DNA of 64,000 bases from Spisula solida (lineage: Eukaryota; Mollusca; Bivalvia; Venerida; Mactridae): the NCBI GenBank assembly GCA_947247005.1, contig OX365952.1, positions 7,028,501 through 7,092,500 on the forward strand. Direction: 5' to 3'. The stretch's first letter is position 1; every line of letters begins with the position of its first letter. This document shows, piece by piece, positions 1-12,294 of this stretch. The position numbers and the translations under genes are program-made. The notes below the pieces were generated by a model, which saw only the letters and a list, made by a program, of their open reading frames with translations, ran no database searches and was not told the DNA's origin.

Positions 1-518
1 TGATTGTACAGCACTTTTGAACGTGTAATTACATGATAAAAGTGTTATATCTAAATATGGTATAACAATAAAATATTTCGGACTGTTCCAGGGGTTTTAT
101 TATAGTTGTTTGTTATAAAACGTGCAGCCCTTTTTTGAACATTTTCAAATTTATCAATATCTTTTTGATGATACGCGTCCCAAACACTAGATGCATATTC
201 TAAAGTAGAACACACAATTGAATTATAGGCTGCAGCCTTGGTAGCTTTTTTGGAAGAATGTAGATTGCGTTTAATGAATCCTAGGTTTTGGCTGGCTTTA
301 CTGGTAGTTTTATTTATGTGAGAAAACCAAGAAAGATTGGAGGTAATTTCTAAACCAAGGTATGTCGCTTGGTTTACTACAGACAGAGGTTGCTTTTGTA
401 ACGTATAGGATGTTTTAATTGATTTCCTAGCTATAGTTACATGCATAATATGACACTTTGATATATTGAAGGGCATCTTCCATTTCTGCTCCAATTCAGA
501 AAAACAAGATCCTTTTGC
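1..518 (-). pseudogene. LINE reverse transcriptase C-terminal fragment
   Basis: Read on the minus strand, this encodes the C-terminal part of a non-LTR reverse transcriptase. Visible blocks are YLGLEITSNLSWFSHINK (after the palm), then IVCSTLEYASSVWDAY and the basic QKRAARFITNNY block, the order seen in Jockey/CR1-type LINEs. The upstream RT is missing because sequence changes abruptly at 518/519 to the end of element X. An open frame running 626 to 51 joins the two by chance. Towards position 1 the frame breaks, and the 3' end lies outside the window. The exact clade cannot be assigned from this piece. Confidence 0.8.
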
Positions 519-1420
519 TATGGAAAGCCGGAGTTCACCTTTTGCAAGTTCGCTCTTTAATCTATATGAATGTTCATTTTTTGTCAGTTCGTAAGTTCGC
601 AAGTTCGTAAGTTCGCATTTTGGCATGTTCGCAAGTTGGTAACTTCGTCACTTGTATAGTTCGGAAGTTTGTAATTTTGCAAGTTCGTAACATCGTCAAT
701 TGGACAGTTTGGAGCTTGGTTAGTTCGCAATTTCGTAAGTGCGTAACTTCAACAATTGAATGCGTCCACATTGCCCGTGTTCCGAACTTCCGAACCTGCT
801 TATTCAAAATGTGCAAGTTCGCTACTACAGTCATAAACTTTACATCGGGGATATATATGTGCAGATCTACATGATTTATTAGCAGAAGTATATCCAACTT
901 GCGAACTGACTAATTCGTAGCATTTCCTAACTAGCGTCTAAGTTCCGAACTGTCGAACTGCACATTTCGCACGTTCGTCAGTTCACACTGTGTGTGTAAC
1001 GTTATATATGATTCTCACAAATCGTTTAAATTGTTGCAAACTGACATTTATCCGTTTAAAAACAGAATTACAGCGTTACCACGGATATACACAGAATGTA
1101 TTTCCGTGAGCGTTACGGACATCGTTCTTCATACACGCTGGTTGTTTCCCCATTTATATCACAAGATTATTGTACAAAAAGCAAGTTTAAAAATGAACTA
1201 GCGAACCATACAAATCTGCAGGTTCGTAGGTTCGTCAGTTCACTCTTTATGTATATGATTACCCCATTTATATATCAAGAATATTGTACGAAAAAGCATT
1301 TTTGACGAACATGACAAATATTCATTTTTGCTAGTTCGACGAACATGACAATTAAAAATGAATTATTCATTTTGCTAGTTCGTGATAATCCAATCAAACA
1401 AGCCGTACTAGCTGTGGTTA
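519..1420 (+). repeat. X left terminal region with AGTTCG subterminal array
   Basis: After the TIR, dozens of short units of the form AAGTTCGTAAC, AGTTCGCA or AGTTCGGA follow with irregular 8-20-bp spacing, on both strands. Homologous regions lie at 14698-15665 and, inverted, at 33495-34459. X lacks about 115 bp present in both Y copies (around 15420-15535). It also lacks a short block TGACTGGTCTAACCCA present in both Y copies (near 15722). The ORFs here are by-products of the GTTCG repeats. Confidence 0.8.
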
Positions 1421-1869
1421 GGTATGAAACCACGCCCCCTTCTCATGCGGAATCCTTTGGCAATATACTCCATGTTGTTCAACGTTCAACACGCTTGATG
1501 CAAAATATTAAATCATTAAATTACTCGGTGATATATCTATTATATATCTTTTTCTTCGTTATAAGACAGGGAAGCACAGCCAAACAGTACTTATATGTAG
1601 TGACAGAAGGTATTGTAAACTGCTAATATGTTCTTTCATTGATTATTTTCTGCCATTGTATTCGTCTCATATTTCCGTGGTACCCGTATTTCCGTGGAAG
1701 AGATATTACAGGTGTGTGCACCATGCACGCACCTTAGTCAACATAGTAAGTAAATAAAGTAATAAGTAAATTACGTATATAAATATATATTACGAGGCAA
1801 ACATATTTTCAATGGTTTGAAAAGGTTAAAGTACAAGTCCTCGCCCTTCGGGCTTCCCCCGCCCCATAG

Positions 1870-2459
1870 GAGTGCACACCAGCAGTCAAGGAAGCCTCCT
1901 ACAAAGCCATGGTTCGTCCCATCATTGAGAATGCGGCCAAAGTATGGGATCCTACCCAAGCGAGCCACAACAAGAGGCTTGAACAAGTACAACGCCAAGC
2001 AGCCCAATTTGTCCACGACTACTCAACAACGACCCCAGGATGCTAAAAGACCTGAAATGGGAGTCCCTTGACAAAGCAGGCTGTGCATGGTGTACAAAAT
2101 ACAGAATGGGCTTGTAGACATCATGGCAGACACATACTTTCACAAGAGTGATGCCAAGACACGTGGCCAACACCGCCATTACTAGAAAAGGGTCCATGAC
2201 CAGATCCTCGCCAGCACATTCTTTGTGAGGACTGTGCCAGAATGGAAACTCCTCCCAGCTTCGACGTTCTCGGCGCCAAGGTTAGACGCCTTCAAGACCC
2301 GACTACATGAGTAGACATCAGTGCTGTGTACATGTATATAGTTTTAAATCAGTTTTGGACTATTTTAAATTTTTGACTCTGTACACCATCACCATGCATA
2401 TAAAGTTGAGCTAATTACGCCTATTAAGTGCCCAGCTCAGTACACGGAAGAAGAAGAAG
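1870..2459 (+). mobile_element. 5'-truncated LINE 3' end inserted in X, ATAG target duplication
   Basis: From 1870 the plus strand encodes a LINE RT tail, YKAMVRPIIENAAKVWDP followed by LEQVQRQAAQFVHDY, then after frame breaks VRTVPEWKLLPA and LDAFKTRL close to the stop. This is the C-terminus of a CR1/L2-like element. A 3' untranslated stretch follows, ending in a GAA-repeat tail. The other two copies of this locus (near 16128 and 32998) are uninterrupted at CCCCATAG/CTGGGGC. The insertion and its 4-bp ATAG duplication (1866-1869, 2460-2463) are therefore seen directly. It differs in sequence from the LINE at 1-518. Confidence 0.85.
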
Positions 2460-2692
2460 ATAGCTGGGGCTTGGTTTCAATTGAATGCTGCAATGCATTT
2501 AGATGTAGGTTAATATGTTGGAAAGGTTGTTGGTGTCCCAGTAACTGCAGACACTTGCCAATCATGCGATCTAGACTACTAGTCCTATCCACAGGTGTAC
2601 CGCTGTATCTCTCTGGTATGTAGGGTCTAAAAGTAAACTAGACAGGCTGCTGTCTCCAAATGTCTGCTGATGGTCCAGTCCCGTATGATAAC

Positions 2693-2815
2693 GTGGCAGG
2701 GTGGTCAAGTGGATAACACTCTTGGCTACTGATCAAGAGGTTCCTGGTTCGAATCGCAGCCAGGGCACTTGGTCATTTCTGAAACGCTTTTCAGTGTTTC
2801 CCACCCAACTAGTGA
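2693..2815 (+). mobile_element. tRNA-derived SINE head (copy in X)
   Basis: TGGTCAAGTGGATAACAC resembles an A box. It is followed by an anticodon-arm-like segment and GGTTCGAATC, a B box. The next block CAGTGTTTCCCA is shared with the SINE at 62062. Because the same SINE sits at the same place in both Y arms (16358-16440; 32671-32768, inverted), it predates the X/Y split. The acceptor stem does not pair well, so this is not a functional tRNA gene. Confidence 0.65.
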
Positions 2816-5800
2816 CAATTAAACCGGTTGGAAACACAGAGGTAGTCTCGCATGTATCAGTGCTATACACCAGATTTAGCACTGATTTTTAGTACAACAC
2901 TGACCATATCAGTTTTCTTTAGTAATTTGTAAAACCAATTTTGTGACAGTTGACCAAACTGATACACGTTTGTTAATATCACATTACCCTGGACACACTA
3001 TAGCACTTTTGACTACCTCAGTTGACAGCAAACAAAGACCTAAATATACAAATATTGGAAAAATCTACTGGATCTCAAAATATCTTGCGGCAGTTTTCTG
3101 AAATCTCGCGAAATCTCGTTTGTTCTTAAAACCTTATAACTCCTGTTTTAATATACATAGGAAAAAACTACTAAATTAATGGAATATATTTATTATTCTG
3201 CTTTAAAATGATACCCAATTTATTGAAATCAGTCAAAGAATAAAATAATATACATCAAAGAGCCAGACCTACTCCCAATTTAATGGAAATTCCAATTTTA
3301 TCAGAAAATACCTGATCTGCCTCAGTCAAACAGTATTTTTTTGAAGCCTCTCAGAGATAGAAAAAAATAAGTAACATCATGCAGTAGAAAAAGCTTAGCT
3401 CTTCAAAATGTGATATTGGTCATTAAAAAAGGTTGACAAACAAAAGTGATCATGCAAAATATCATAATCTGCTGCATGCTATTTTGCCTTTTCTCTCTGT
3501 TTTCAATTAAGTGTCCAATCTGTATATATTTAGGTCTTTGTCGCAAACAAACTACATTGACATTAGCTATATAGTATTGTCTCCACATTTTAAGTTTAAT
3601 TGATTTGATTATTATAGTTTTCCTAACAAAAAATATTAATAATTGTATTTCATAATTTCAGTAATACACAGATTTATGTTTGGGGTCCAGTGCACTGGAG
3701 AAGAGGATTGGTTCAGAGAACAGTTAGCTGACATGTTGTGAACTTGTGAAAGTGGAGACTAAGTCTAAGGTACAAATTTTACTCAATTTTGCTTTTGGTC
3801 TACTTGGTTCTTATCCATGTAAGAAGTGTCCTACCATTGTGTTTTTATACCCCCCCCCCGCCGCACAATGTCAATGAGTTGTAAGGGGGTATACTGGGTT
3901 CAGCTTGTCTGTCCGTAGACACATGCTTGTGGACGCAACTTCTCCTACAGTTTTTGCAGCATTTCCTTTAAACTTTAACTGATGCACAACCTCAACATGT
4001 AGATGTGCATAAAATAAGAATAAGCTGCAATGATTTTTGCCACGTGGGGGTATTTTAGTCTGACGAATGGAGACAGTTGTAGTTGGTCAAGTCACAGGGT
4101 ATTGAAACATATTTTGGTTAAATGGTGTCTTATAAAATAAATTTTACAATGTCTTGTTATACGTGATATAATCTATATGAAACTTGGTCACTATGATCAT
4201 CTCAACAAAATCTGTATTTTGATTAATTAGCATATTTTATTTTACCCCTACTACATGTAGGTTAGTCTAGTTATTTTTTTATCAATTTTCAGGCCATTTT
4301 ATCTAAATGCGGATGTCTGAATGTAAGTTCTGCAATCATGATGTGTGACATGGTGCCAATAATCTGGATTGTAAGTTCATATGCACTTTCATACTTAATA
4401 CATGTATACTTTATATTTGTATATATATGCAATGTTTTTGCATTTCTTTCATTTTATTGTTAACCTTACATGAGCTTTCCATTTGTTGTTTGGCATTGGG
4501 ACATCTGACAGTATTGAAATGGATAATTTACCCTTTCACATTGGCTTGGTCCCATGCAGTCATTAAATAGAGTTTGTCACCATACTCCCTGATACAAAGT
4601 ATATCAGGGGCAACATTGGAGTCAAGCTTGAGGTCGGTCAGTTGTTTGGTCCAGCAAATTTTGTTCAGGCTATTTCTTAGTAACCAATTGTTGGATTTCA
4701 ACAAACTTTGCATGACTGATCAGTACCAAGCCGAGTTGTGAACATCGTCGGCACACTTGGTCTGATTATTTTTAAGGGAGTTATTGCCCTTTGTTTTTTT
4801 ATCCTAACAAATGTTGTCCTCACTTTTTCATTTCATCATTATTTGGATTTTAACAAAACATTCAGTAACTGATCAGCACCAAGTCATATCAATTTTAAGG
4901 GAGTTATGGCCCTTTGTTTTTGACACTGATTTTGTTTGGTTGGATTTCAATGAAACTGTGCATGACTGATCCAGATTCAGTGGATAGTCAAATAATGATA
5001 ACTGCATGCATAGTAGTACACAGTACTAAGTATCAAAACATAAATTTACTCAGAACATGATTTTGTGCCTCATATAGTACAGTTAGAGATTACATTTATT
5101 TCTATGTGTCTATTCTCATGTATATTGTTTGTACATGTATACTAATTAATACATTGCATTTCACTTTCAGGCTTTGTTGGCATCAATTATGAATCATGTC
5201 AGTAACAAACAGGGTTCTATGACAATGATATCATATTCATTATGTCATAGAAAAGAGACAGCAAATTTTAGTTGAGGCCTACTTCATATACACTAAGAGC
5301 TACAGATAGTCAAACAGACTTTAGATGTACAATGACAGTGGTATTCCACATATTAAATATTTTATCAGTAAGTAATCATATTTGTTTTTTAAATGCATAA
5401 GTATGTCTCCCACATATCGGTATAATATTATTGTGTCTGGGGGACAGGCAAATTGATTTTGTCTCTCTGGATGGGTGTCACAAATTGTGTCCACACTATT
5501 TCTCCTTAACCATTGGTTGTATTTCAATGCAACTTCACATGAAGTACCTACCTAGTTGTTCATATTGTCAGGAATTATATGTTGTATTTTGGGGGTAAAA
5601 AAACCTTCTAAATTTACTTTTTGGGTCAACAAATATTACAGTAACAATTTAAATTGTGTGTTTATAATAATAAATATAATCTGTGGAATAAGTTTTTCGT
5701 ATCATAGTTGATTTATCACATAACCTGCTGCAGCCTAGCTGTGCCATAAAGATGTGCCGGAAATTGCTCTCAGAAGGTTAGCCAATTCCAACTTCGTCAA

Positions 5801-8051
5801 GACTTTTAGCTCATTGTACCGCTAAATTTTGGTTGAAACATACCTAGTATCACAACATTATCATTTTGAAAGACACATGTAATGAGCCTTCTCTATGTGA
5901 AAGGTTATGTGATAAGAAGAATCTTCCATTCTTACAATATTTGAGACAAAACAAAAAATAAAAAGTGATAGTGTGACTTTTAACATGTTTAACATTCACA
6001 AGAAGTGGTGTTGTAGATAGCAACAGTACTTTCAAAGTTACTATGCTTAATGTAAATTAAGTAATTGAAATTATTGTTTAAAATATCTTCATAATTTACA
6101 GCTTATCTGGTAGAACCATTAAGACGCCACATGGATTAAACATCATTTGGTGTGAATACATTGTAATTAGGAAACTACATCAGACAAGAAAGCTTCAACA
6201 ACCATCTCAAGTGTGTGCTCTAAACCAGGTATCTATTCTGTTTTATAATCAGTGTTAACTAAGAACATGTTGTGACAAAGACAGTTATCTGACAACTTTA
6301 AGCTTTTTGGCTTCATGCATTTTCATAAAAGAGTATTATTGACACTGCATGCGCTTATTTATTATAACACAGTACAAATGTACTTAAATTATCCTCAAGA
6401 AACAACTGACACTATGTCCTGAGAAATGATTTTGGATTTGAACCTAAGCCCTTAACCCATTCATTTAGTACACTATGGACTACATACATAACAGGCAGAT
6501 ACTAATAAATGTATTGATAATTTCTGTGTTAAATATTCAATCTTTATTTATTTGCATGTATGTTATGATATATGTTTTTGATCTCATTAATTTTGTCTCC
6601 TGGGGAGACATATTGATTTTTACTGTCACAAAGTTTGTCTGCGTCTTTTTTTCTTAACCACTGGCTCGATTTCAATGAAACTTCACATGAATGCTTTGTA
6701 CCAAGCATTGTTAGACATTTGTTATAATTGCATATTTTTTGTTTCAGGTGCAAAAGATTATATGCAAATACAGGCATTTACTCCATCTATAAACCAAATC
6801 ACTGTACAACTTTTTGGGATACTATACAATTCAACCTGTAGGACTTATTGTGATTGAAACATCTGTGATTTCCTTTCACTGTACAACTTATTGCAAGACT
6901 TCAATTCAATGTGTACTCCTTATTGCGATAACCGGAAGTTGACTCGTTTATACACTGTGATTAATGTATGTCTTCTATGCATATGTTCATATTTGAAGTC
7001 TGCTGTGAGAAGTGTGTTTGGAGCTGAAGTTTTGAAAAACAATTCTACAATGTAATAACAAAATAAAGGATGTTGAATGTGCAGATTCTATTGCTAACAG
7101 TGGAGTTATGGCTCTCTAAAATATTTTTATCTAGAGTCATAAAGTGTAAACGACTGTTGGTTTGAAATGTATTGTACATTTGTGCATTACATGGTTTAAT
7201 ACTGTTATAAATGTGAACAATAGCAGCAGAGATATTGTCCATGGGCTATGAACAAAGAGTTAGGCCACAATGGGTTTTGTCTGTAAATCTCAATTTAAGT
7301 AGAATGTCAGGACTGTTTGAAAATTATTTCCTGATAAGCTGCATAATGTGTTCCAATATTGAGTATTGCCTGAGGTCAGTCGGTTTGTTGGGCTATGTAT
7401 ATTTGTCAGCGCTAATTCTCAGTAACCATTGATTGGATTTCAATGAAACTATGTATGACTTATAAGAACTATGTCTGGTTTTTCTACTTAAAAGTTTTGA
7501 AGGATTCATCAGTACCAAACCTATGCTAAGTTTTGCACATCAGCATACTTCTAATGCTTGCAGTATCTGGGGTATTCATCACATTCAGTGTTATTTCTTG
7601 TTATAAGTAACATTGTATTAATGTATCCTATGCAACAACTATTCTACAAATGGGTTTCACAACTTCATGATATGGTATTTTCTCCAATGGAAGTTATGTA
7701 TGTGTATATTAGATGTTCCTTACTTGTTTGAATATACATGTAGGGTTAATTCAGTATTCAATCTACACTATAGGCAGAGAATTTGACACAACTCAACCTG
7801 CTATTGGCAAAATTTCACAGCTAATTTATTGTCTATATTTATAACCCCAGTTGTATGTTTTCATAAGGTGGAAGTATCACGAAGACGCGCGAGGTGTAAT
7901 ACCAACACAAATCTTAATCTAAAGGACCGATATTGCTCAATTTGTTCGCAGAAATTTATACATTCAAAGCAAGTACCTCGTAATATATTCATGCATTAAG
8001 GTCAGGATCAGGTCAAATTCTCTGTGCTATACTCATCATACCAAATGTAGC
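2816..8051. other. Interior of X without recognisable genes
   Basis: I see no coding signature. This stretch is matched, inverted, by the Y right arm (22640-32670). Y left has lost the part 2800-6645. A degenerate block of the type GGATTTCAATGAAACT(T)..CATGA recurs near 4690, 4945, 5520, 6668 and 7436, often preceded by a TTAACCA block. These look like remnants of an old tandem repeat. Near 4770-4920 two units ending in 'gggagttat.gccctttgtttt' form a local direct repeat. Confidence 0.6.
3842..4057. mobile_element. Small TIR element with TTTTATACCCCC ends
   Basis: The sequence opens with TTTTTATACCCCC and closes with GGGGGTATTTTAG. Just inside the left end is a second palindrome (CCGCACAA...TTGTAAGGGGGTATA). 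A shorter inverted counterpart lies at about 31995-32130 in the Y right arm. It is probably a MITE that was already in the ancestor of X and Y. Confidence 0.5.
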
Positions 8052-8059
8052 ATTTTTAT

Positions 8060-8827
8060 GCCCCCCTATCGATAGATGGGGAGGCATGTAGTGATTCACC
8101 TGTCCGTCCGTCAGTTCGTCCGGGTTAACCCAAATTGACAGTTTCTTGTAGCATTATTATGGCTTGCTACAAAGCTTCCATACTTGCATGGATGTTATAT
8201 ATGAACACGCCTGTATCACCTGACCTAATTTTGACCTTATTTTGGACTTAGACTTATTGAAGGGCCAAATTCTTGGTTAACCCAAATTGACCGTTTCTTC
8301 TAGCATTAATATGGCTTGCTACAAAGCTTTCATACTTGCATGGATGTTGTATATGAACACTCTCTACACGCCTGTATCACCTGACCCCATTTTGACCTTC
8401 ACCTTGACCTAAATTTTGACTTAGACTTATTCAAGGGTCAAATTCCTGGTTAACCCAAATTGACCGTTTCTTGTAGCATTTTTATGGCTTGCTACAAAGC
8501 TTCCATACTTGCATGGATGTTGTATATGAACACTCTCCACACACCTGTTTCATTTGACACCATTTCGACCTTCACCTTGACCTAATTTGGACTTAGACTT
8601 AAGTGTCTAATTCTTGGTTAAACCAAATTGACAGTTTCGTATAACATCATGTTCATCATGGCGTTGCCTTAAAACTTGGCATACTTGTTTACCATCATAA
8701 GCCCCTTACATTATCAAAGCCATGTAACACTATCCAACATTATTATAGAACTATGGCCCCTAATTGACTTAGCTTTTTATGGGCAAGGCTTCCATGGGGG
8801 CATAAGCGTTTATTGAAGGCAGTCTTG
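8060..8827 (+). mobile_element. Tandem-cored element (GCCCCCCTATCGATAG type), X-specific insertion
   Basis: It begins GCCCCCCTATCGATAGATGG and ends GGGGGCATAAGCGTTTA..GTCTTG. Between lie about three and a half units of roughly 175 bp, each starting GGTTAACCCAAATTGAC. Y left (17884-17900) and Y right (22620-22640) read straight through GCATTTTTATCCTTTGTAAG. This element is therefore an insertion in X flanked by TTAT (8056-8059, 8828-8831). A one-unit relative is at 20468-20744. No coding capacity. Confidence 0.8.
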
Positions 8828-9245
8828 TTATCCTTTGTAAGTGTTGAGAACAGTAACCTTTTCAAAGTGTAGACTTTGTTCTCTATTAATGGAATAGTCT
8901 AACCTGTCTTTAGCAGCCATCCAATGCAAAGGGCCACCTTGGCTGTTCAAGATCAGTGTACACTTAATGAAGATTTTGTGTTGATCTGATTGCAATGTTG
9001 ATTACTTGTAGAAATTAGGGTTGGGTACCTGGAACCCAGATGTGCAAAAACTGTCTCAATAAAGTGGTGATAATCTGTATGAATAAAATTCTTGTATTTT
9101 TTTTACTAAACCCTAAAGAATAAAGCAGTTGTCCCCTTAGATTAAGAACAGAAATAGTGTTCTCAGGCTACTATCAGCATATTGACATGATGTTCTCAGG
9201 TCATGTGTTATCAGGCAGTTACCTTGGAAATTCCATGATAAAATG

Positions 9246-9322
9246 TGTAGTCGTGTCCGTGATCTAGTGCTTGGTGTGAAAGATTTGTTACATGGCCATT
9301 CAGGTTTGATTCCCGCTTGTGG
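9246..9322 (+). repeat. tRNA-like segment (possible SINE head)
   Basis: TGATCTAGTGCTTGG followed some 40 bases later by CAGGTTTGATTCCCGC has the spacing of tRNA A and B boxes. It is followed by a segment with TCCACATGTGGAGAAGTTG, also found after the tRNA-like unit at 52419. The same segment occurs in both Y arms. Decayed; not a tRNA gene. Confidence 0.4.
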
Positions 9323-9413
9323 CAAGTAATTCTCTTCAATGATGTTGATTTTCCTCCACATGTGGAGAAGTTGCTCGTATCTTGCGGATGGATAAATATG
9401 TACTGGTTGAATA

Positions 9414-9744
9414 TGAGGGGTGATCAATATATTCGAGAACTTCCCTTCTAACCTTTTAAATATTGATTCTAGAACAATTAAATTACCAGGAAATGTAGAT
9501 CTGTCAATTATCTAGCCTTTTAATTATTTAATTATATTGTGACCAAGGTGAAGCGCGAGGGTACTTGCTGCTCTAATGGTGGCGCTTGGAATGACGTCAC
9601 ATGATGACCAATGTCACACGCCCCTGCATAAATAAAAAGATGTTATAAGTGCATTTGGTTGGCGATATCTTAGACTGAATGATGCTTTGCTGTCAAAACA
9701 AAATTGTTAGATGTAAAGTTCTCGAATTTATTGATCATCCCTCG
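9414..9744. mobile_element. 331-bp MITE with mariner-like TIRs and TA duplication
   Basis: The left end is (TA)TGAGGGGTGATCAATA and the right end, read inward, (TA)CGAGGGATGATCAATA. About 25 bp of TIR are shared, both ending near TTCGAGAAC. The size, TA duplication and lack of an ORF fit a Tc1/mariner-derived MITE. A full inverted copy is at 21444-21798. A truncated copy at 18699-18977 ends exactly at the Y fold-back junction. Confidence 0.75.
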
Positions 9745-11934
9745 TACAGTCCAAAGAACCTGGTTAGGTGGTAGGTAATGGCTCACTGTATATAACTGCC
9801 AAATTGTTGAGAAAAGGCAGCAAACCGTAATAAATCATCAATGTATCTTGGCCAAATAAAGAGCATGTGTGGTTCAAGTAACATGATTAAAATATTTGTC
9901 TTCATGTGGCAATTCTAGTTGCCATTGATTTTAGTTTCATTCAATTCATGAAGTTTCACAGAATTTCTGATTTCAAGTAACTAATTCATTTGAAAGAATC
10001 ATCTTTAGCAAAAATGTTAGTTCTTGCTATGTTAATAAAATCATGTCTGTGTGAAAAATCTAGTATAATTTGGCTTCCTAAATCACACATATTCTTTAGC
10101 CTTGTATGTTTGTCTGATGTGGTCTCCTGTAAGTCTAACAAAAAATGGTTTGTTTCCGGTAACACACCCTAGCAGCTAGGAAATGTAGTTCAGTAAATAT
10201 GGTTCAATTTTCTTTCACATAAAGAAAGAGCAAATACTCTTAGAAATTAAAGAAATAGTTGGGGATTGAAACATTTAGGACTGCAGAAAATTTGTAGGCC
10301 AGGGAAGAATACTGGAAACAAATATTTTTTTGTGTATATGTCTTGCGCTTTACATTCATCATCAGAATCTACCATCTAATACAAAAGTGAAAAATACAAG
10401 AAATTGATCAATGGTTTATTTATTTTTTATTTGCGATACACAGTCAAACAAGTTTTATAACTTATTTAGCAATGTCATCATAACACTCGTCTAATCCGGG
10501 ATGGTATCCATTCCCATAATTATATGAATGAGAAGCCAGTTTTTTCATTTCAAAAACGAAAAAAACACTGACACCACTTTATCTATAGATTGACACGATC
10601 ACAGAGCAAACCCCTAGACCCCACACTAAATGCGTTACCACTGCCCAATAGGGTAGACTGTCTCGTATTCCAAACAAACATTTTTCATAGTATTTAGCTT
10701 GACTTTTCGAAGAAAAAAAGTAAAGCTATTGTCGTGACGGGATCGTCTGCATTAACTGGTTAAGTTTATTGTAAGAGTCATTTTCTCAAAGGCTATCAAA
10801 GGTATCCACTTGAAACTCAACATAGTTATTCATCACCACAAGGGGAGCCCATACTGACAAGGCTGGTAACTCTGTGACCTATATTTATGGAGTTATCTGT
10901 CCTTGTTTAGACTTAGTACATAGACTATCAATGGTACCCACTTGAAACTCAAACGTAGTTACGCATCATCACAAGGTCCATACTGACAAGGCTGGTAACT
11001 GTGACCTATATGTATGAGTTATCTGCCCTCGTCACTTTTAGAATTTTCACTCACAGATGAGCAAGGGTACTATCAAGAACGAGAAAGTCGAGCGTTCGGC
11101 ACTCGTAGGCAGTGCTCTGTAGGCAGTGCTCCTTAATTTTCCAAACACAGTTGGTATTTTCTTCATATATTCACACTCAATTGGTCTGTCATCCATCAGT
11201 TGACTGTAGTAGACATGTAGTGTTTGTCAGAAGAAGAAAATGCACATTCTGTTGAAGAAAAAACAAGCATTAATACTTTCTAAAAGATTGCATAATAATT
11301 TATTAACCAGGGTTTTCAACAATTGTATTTGGGGTCAGTGGGGTCAAGGTCTAAAAATAGAAAAAGGGTTTTTTACTCAATTAGTTGAGTTCAGATTGAT
11401 CCCTATTCATCAAACTTTGGGTATAGCAAGCTTGCATGGAGACGTACCCAATTTGGCTGCCTCATTAGGTGGACAATGCTCAGAAAACCTAGCATTGCGG
11501 CAAGGCCGTAGCTTGTTTTTCAACAGTATTAAGAACAGCAAGAACTTTTTACATATCTGCTATATATATACTTGCTAGCATGAACTCAAAAGTTCTTGAT
11601 CTTTAACTGCTGAACATTTTCACTTTATGAACTTGTTATTTCATGGAACCACATTTCTTGAACTATATGTACTAGTATATTATGTTCAAGAAGTTTAAGG
11701 GTAAATACCTGTAAGACCAAAACAAATCACTACTGTGGTTCTGGTAACATGCTTAAATATGGTAGGAAATACATTTTATGGTTTTATACACTGGAAAATC
11801 ACCGATCTGCACTGACTTTTTACAAAATACCAATGAATTGTTTATTGTATGGGCACGAAATTTGGGTCAGTCGGTTTACTAGAACCACATTATCGATATA
11901 ATTTGGCCTAATGAACTTGGCAAACTTAAGTTTT
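9745..11934. other. X interior, no genes; local 125-bp tandem pair
   Basis: Matched by the single-copy loop of Y (18978-21440, inverted). At about 10795-11035 a unit containing 'CCACTTGAAACTCAA' and 'GACAAGGCTGGTAACT' is repeated twice. The 112-codon frame at 11240-11578 is broken into different frames in the Y copy, so I do not regard it as a gene. Confidence 0.6.
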
Positions 11935-12046
11935 ATGCCTCCTTAATCTTAATGAAGCTTAGTCACAATAATCATCTTGTGACAAAGAGTGATCATCAAA
12001 ACTCAACGGTGAATTTGAGGGCCCATACAAGGTGAGCTAAAAAGTG
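11935..12046 (+). repeat. Remnant of a GTGAGCTAAAA-ended repeat
   Basis: The blocks GAAGCTTAGTCACAATAATC, ACAAAGAGTGATCA and AGGTGAGCTAAAAAG match the end of the tandem element at 27905-29434 and the fragment at 52862. The Y loop begins in the inverted version of this piece (18978-19090). Confidence 0.5.
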
Positions 12047-12294
12047 GTGATTGCGTACTTTAACTTTACCTGAAGTGTAATGTTTCGGTGGACTGGAGCT
12101 TTGTTCAAGAGCCCAAGATTTATATTTCGAGGCATGGTATAACTTCGGCCTTCTATCAAATGTTTCTTTCACAGTTGTTGGACTGATAACACACTGGTAA
12201 CCAATCCATACATTCACCCAAAATACATCTTGAACTAGATCTGTTGATAACCAACTTCTGAAAAAGTAACATCAGGATATAATACATTTTTTAC

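Noticed and set aside
51..626. 191-codon open frame on the minus strand as one protein
   Set aside because: It joins the end of element X (translated GTTCG repeats) to a LINE RT tail across the 518/519 boundary. Only the LINE part is protein-derived.
9137..9427. 96-codon frame, also open (98 codons) at 21785-22081
   Set aside because: It spans a tRNA-like repeat and the end of a MITE, and it is disrupted in the Y left copy (about 18430-18720). Openness in two copies reflects recent shared ancestry.
11240..11578. 112-codon frame with a counterpart at 19390-19973
   Set aside because: In the Y copy the same text is split over two frames, and no codon-level conservation is visible. It is repeat sequence.
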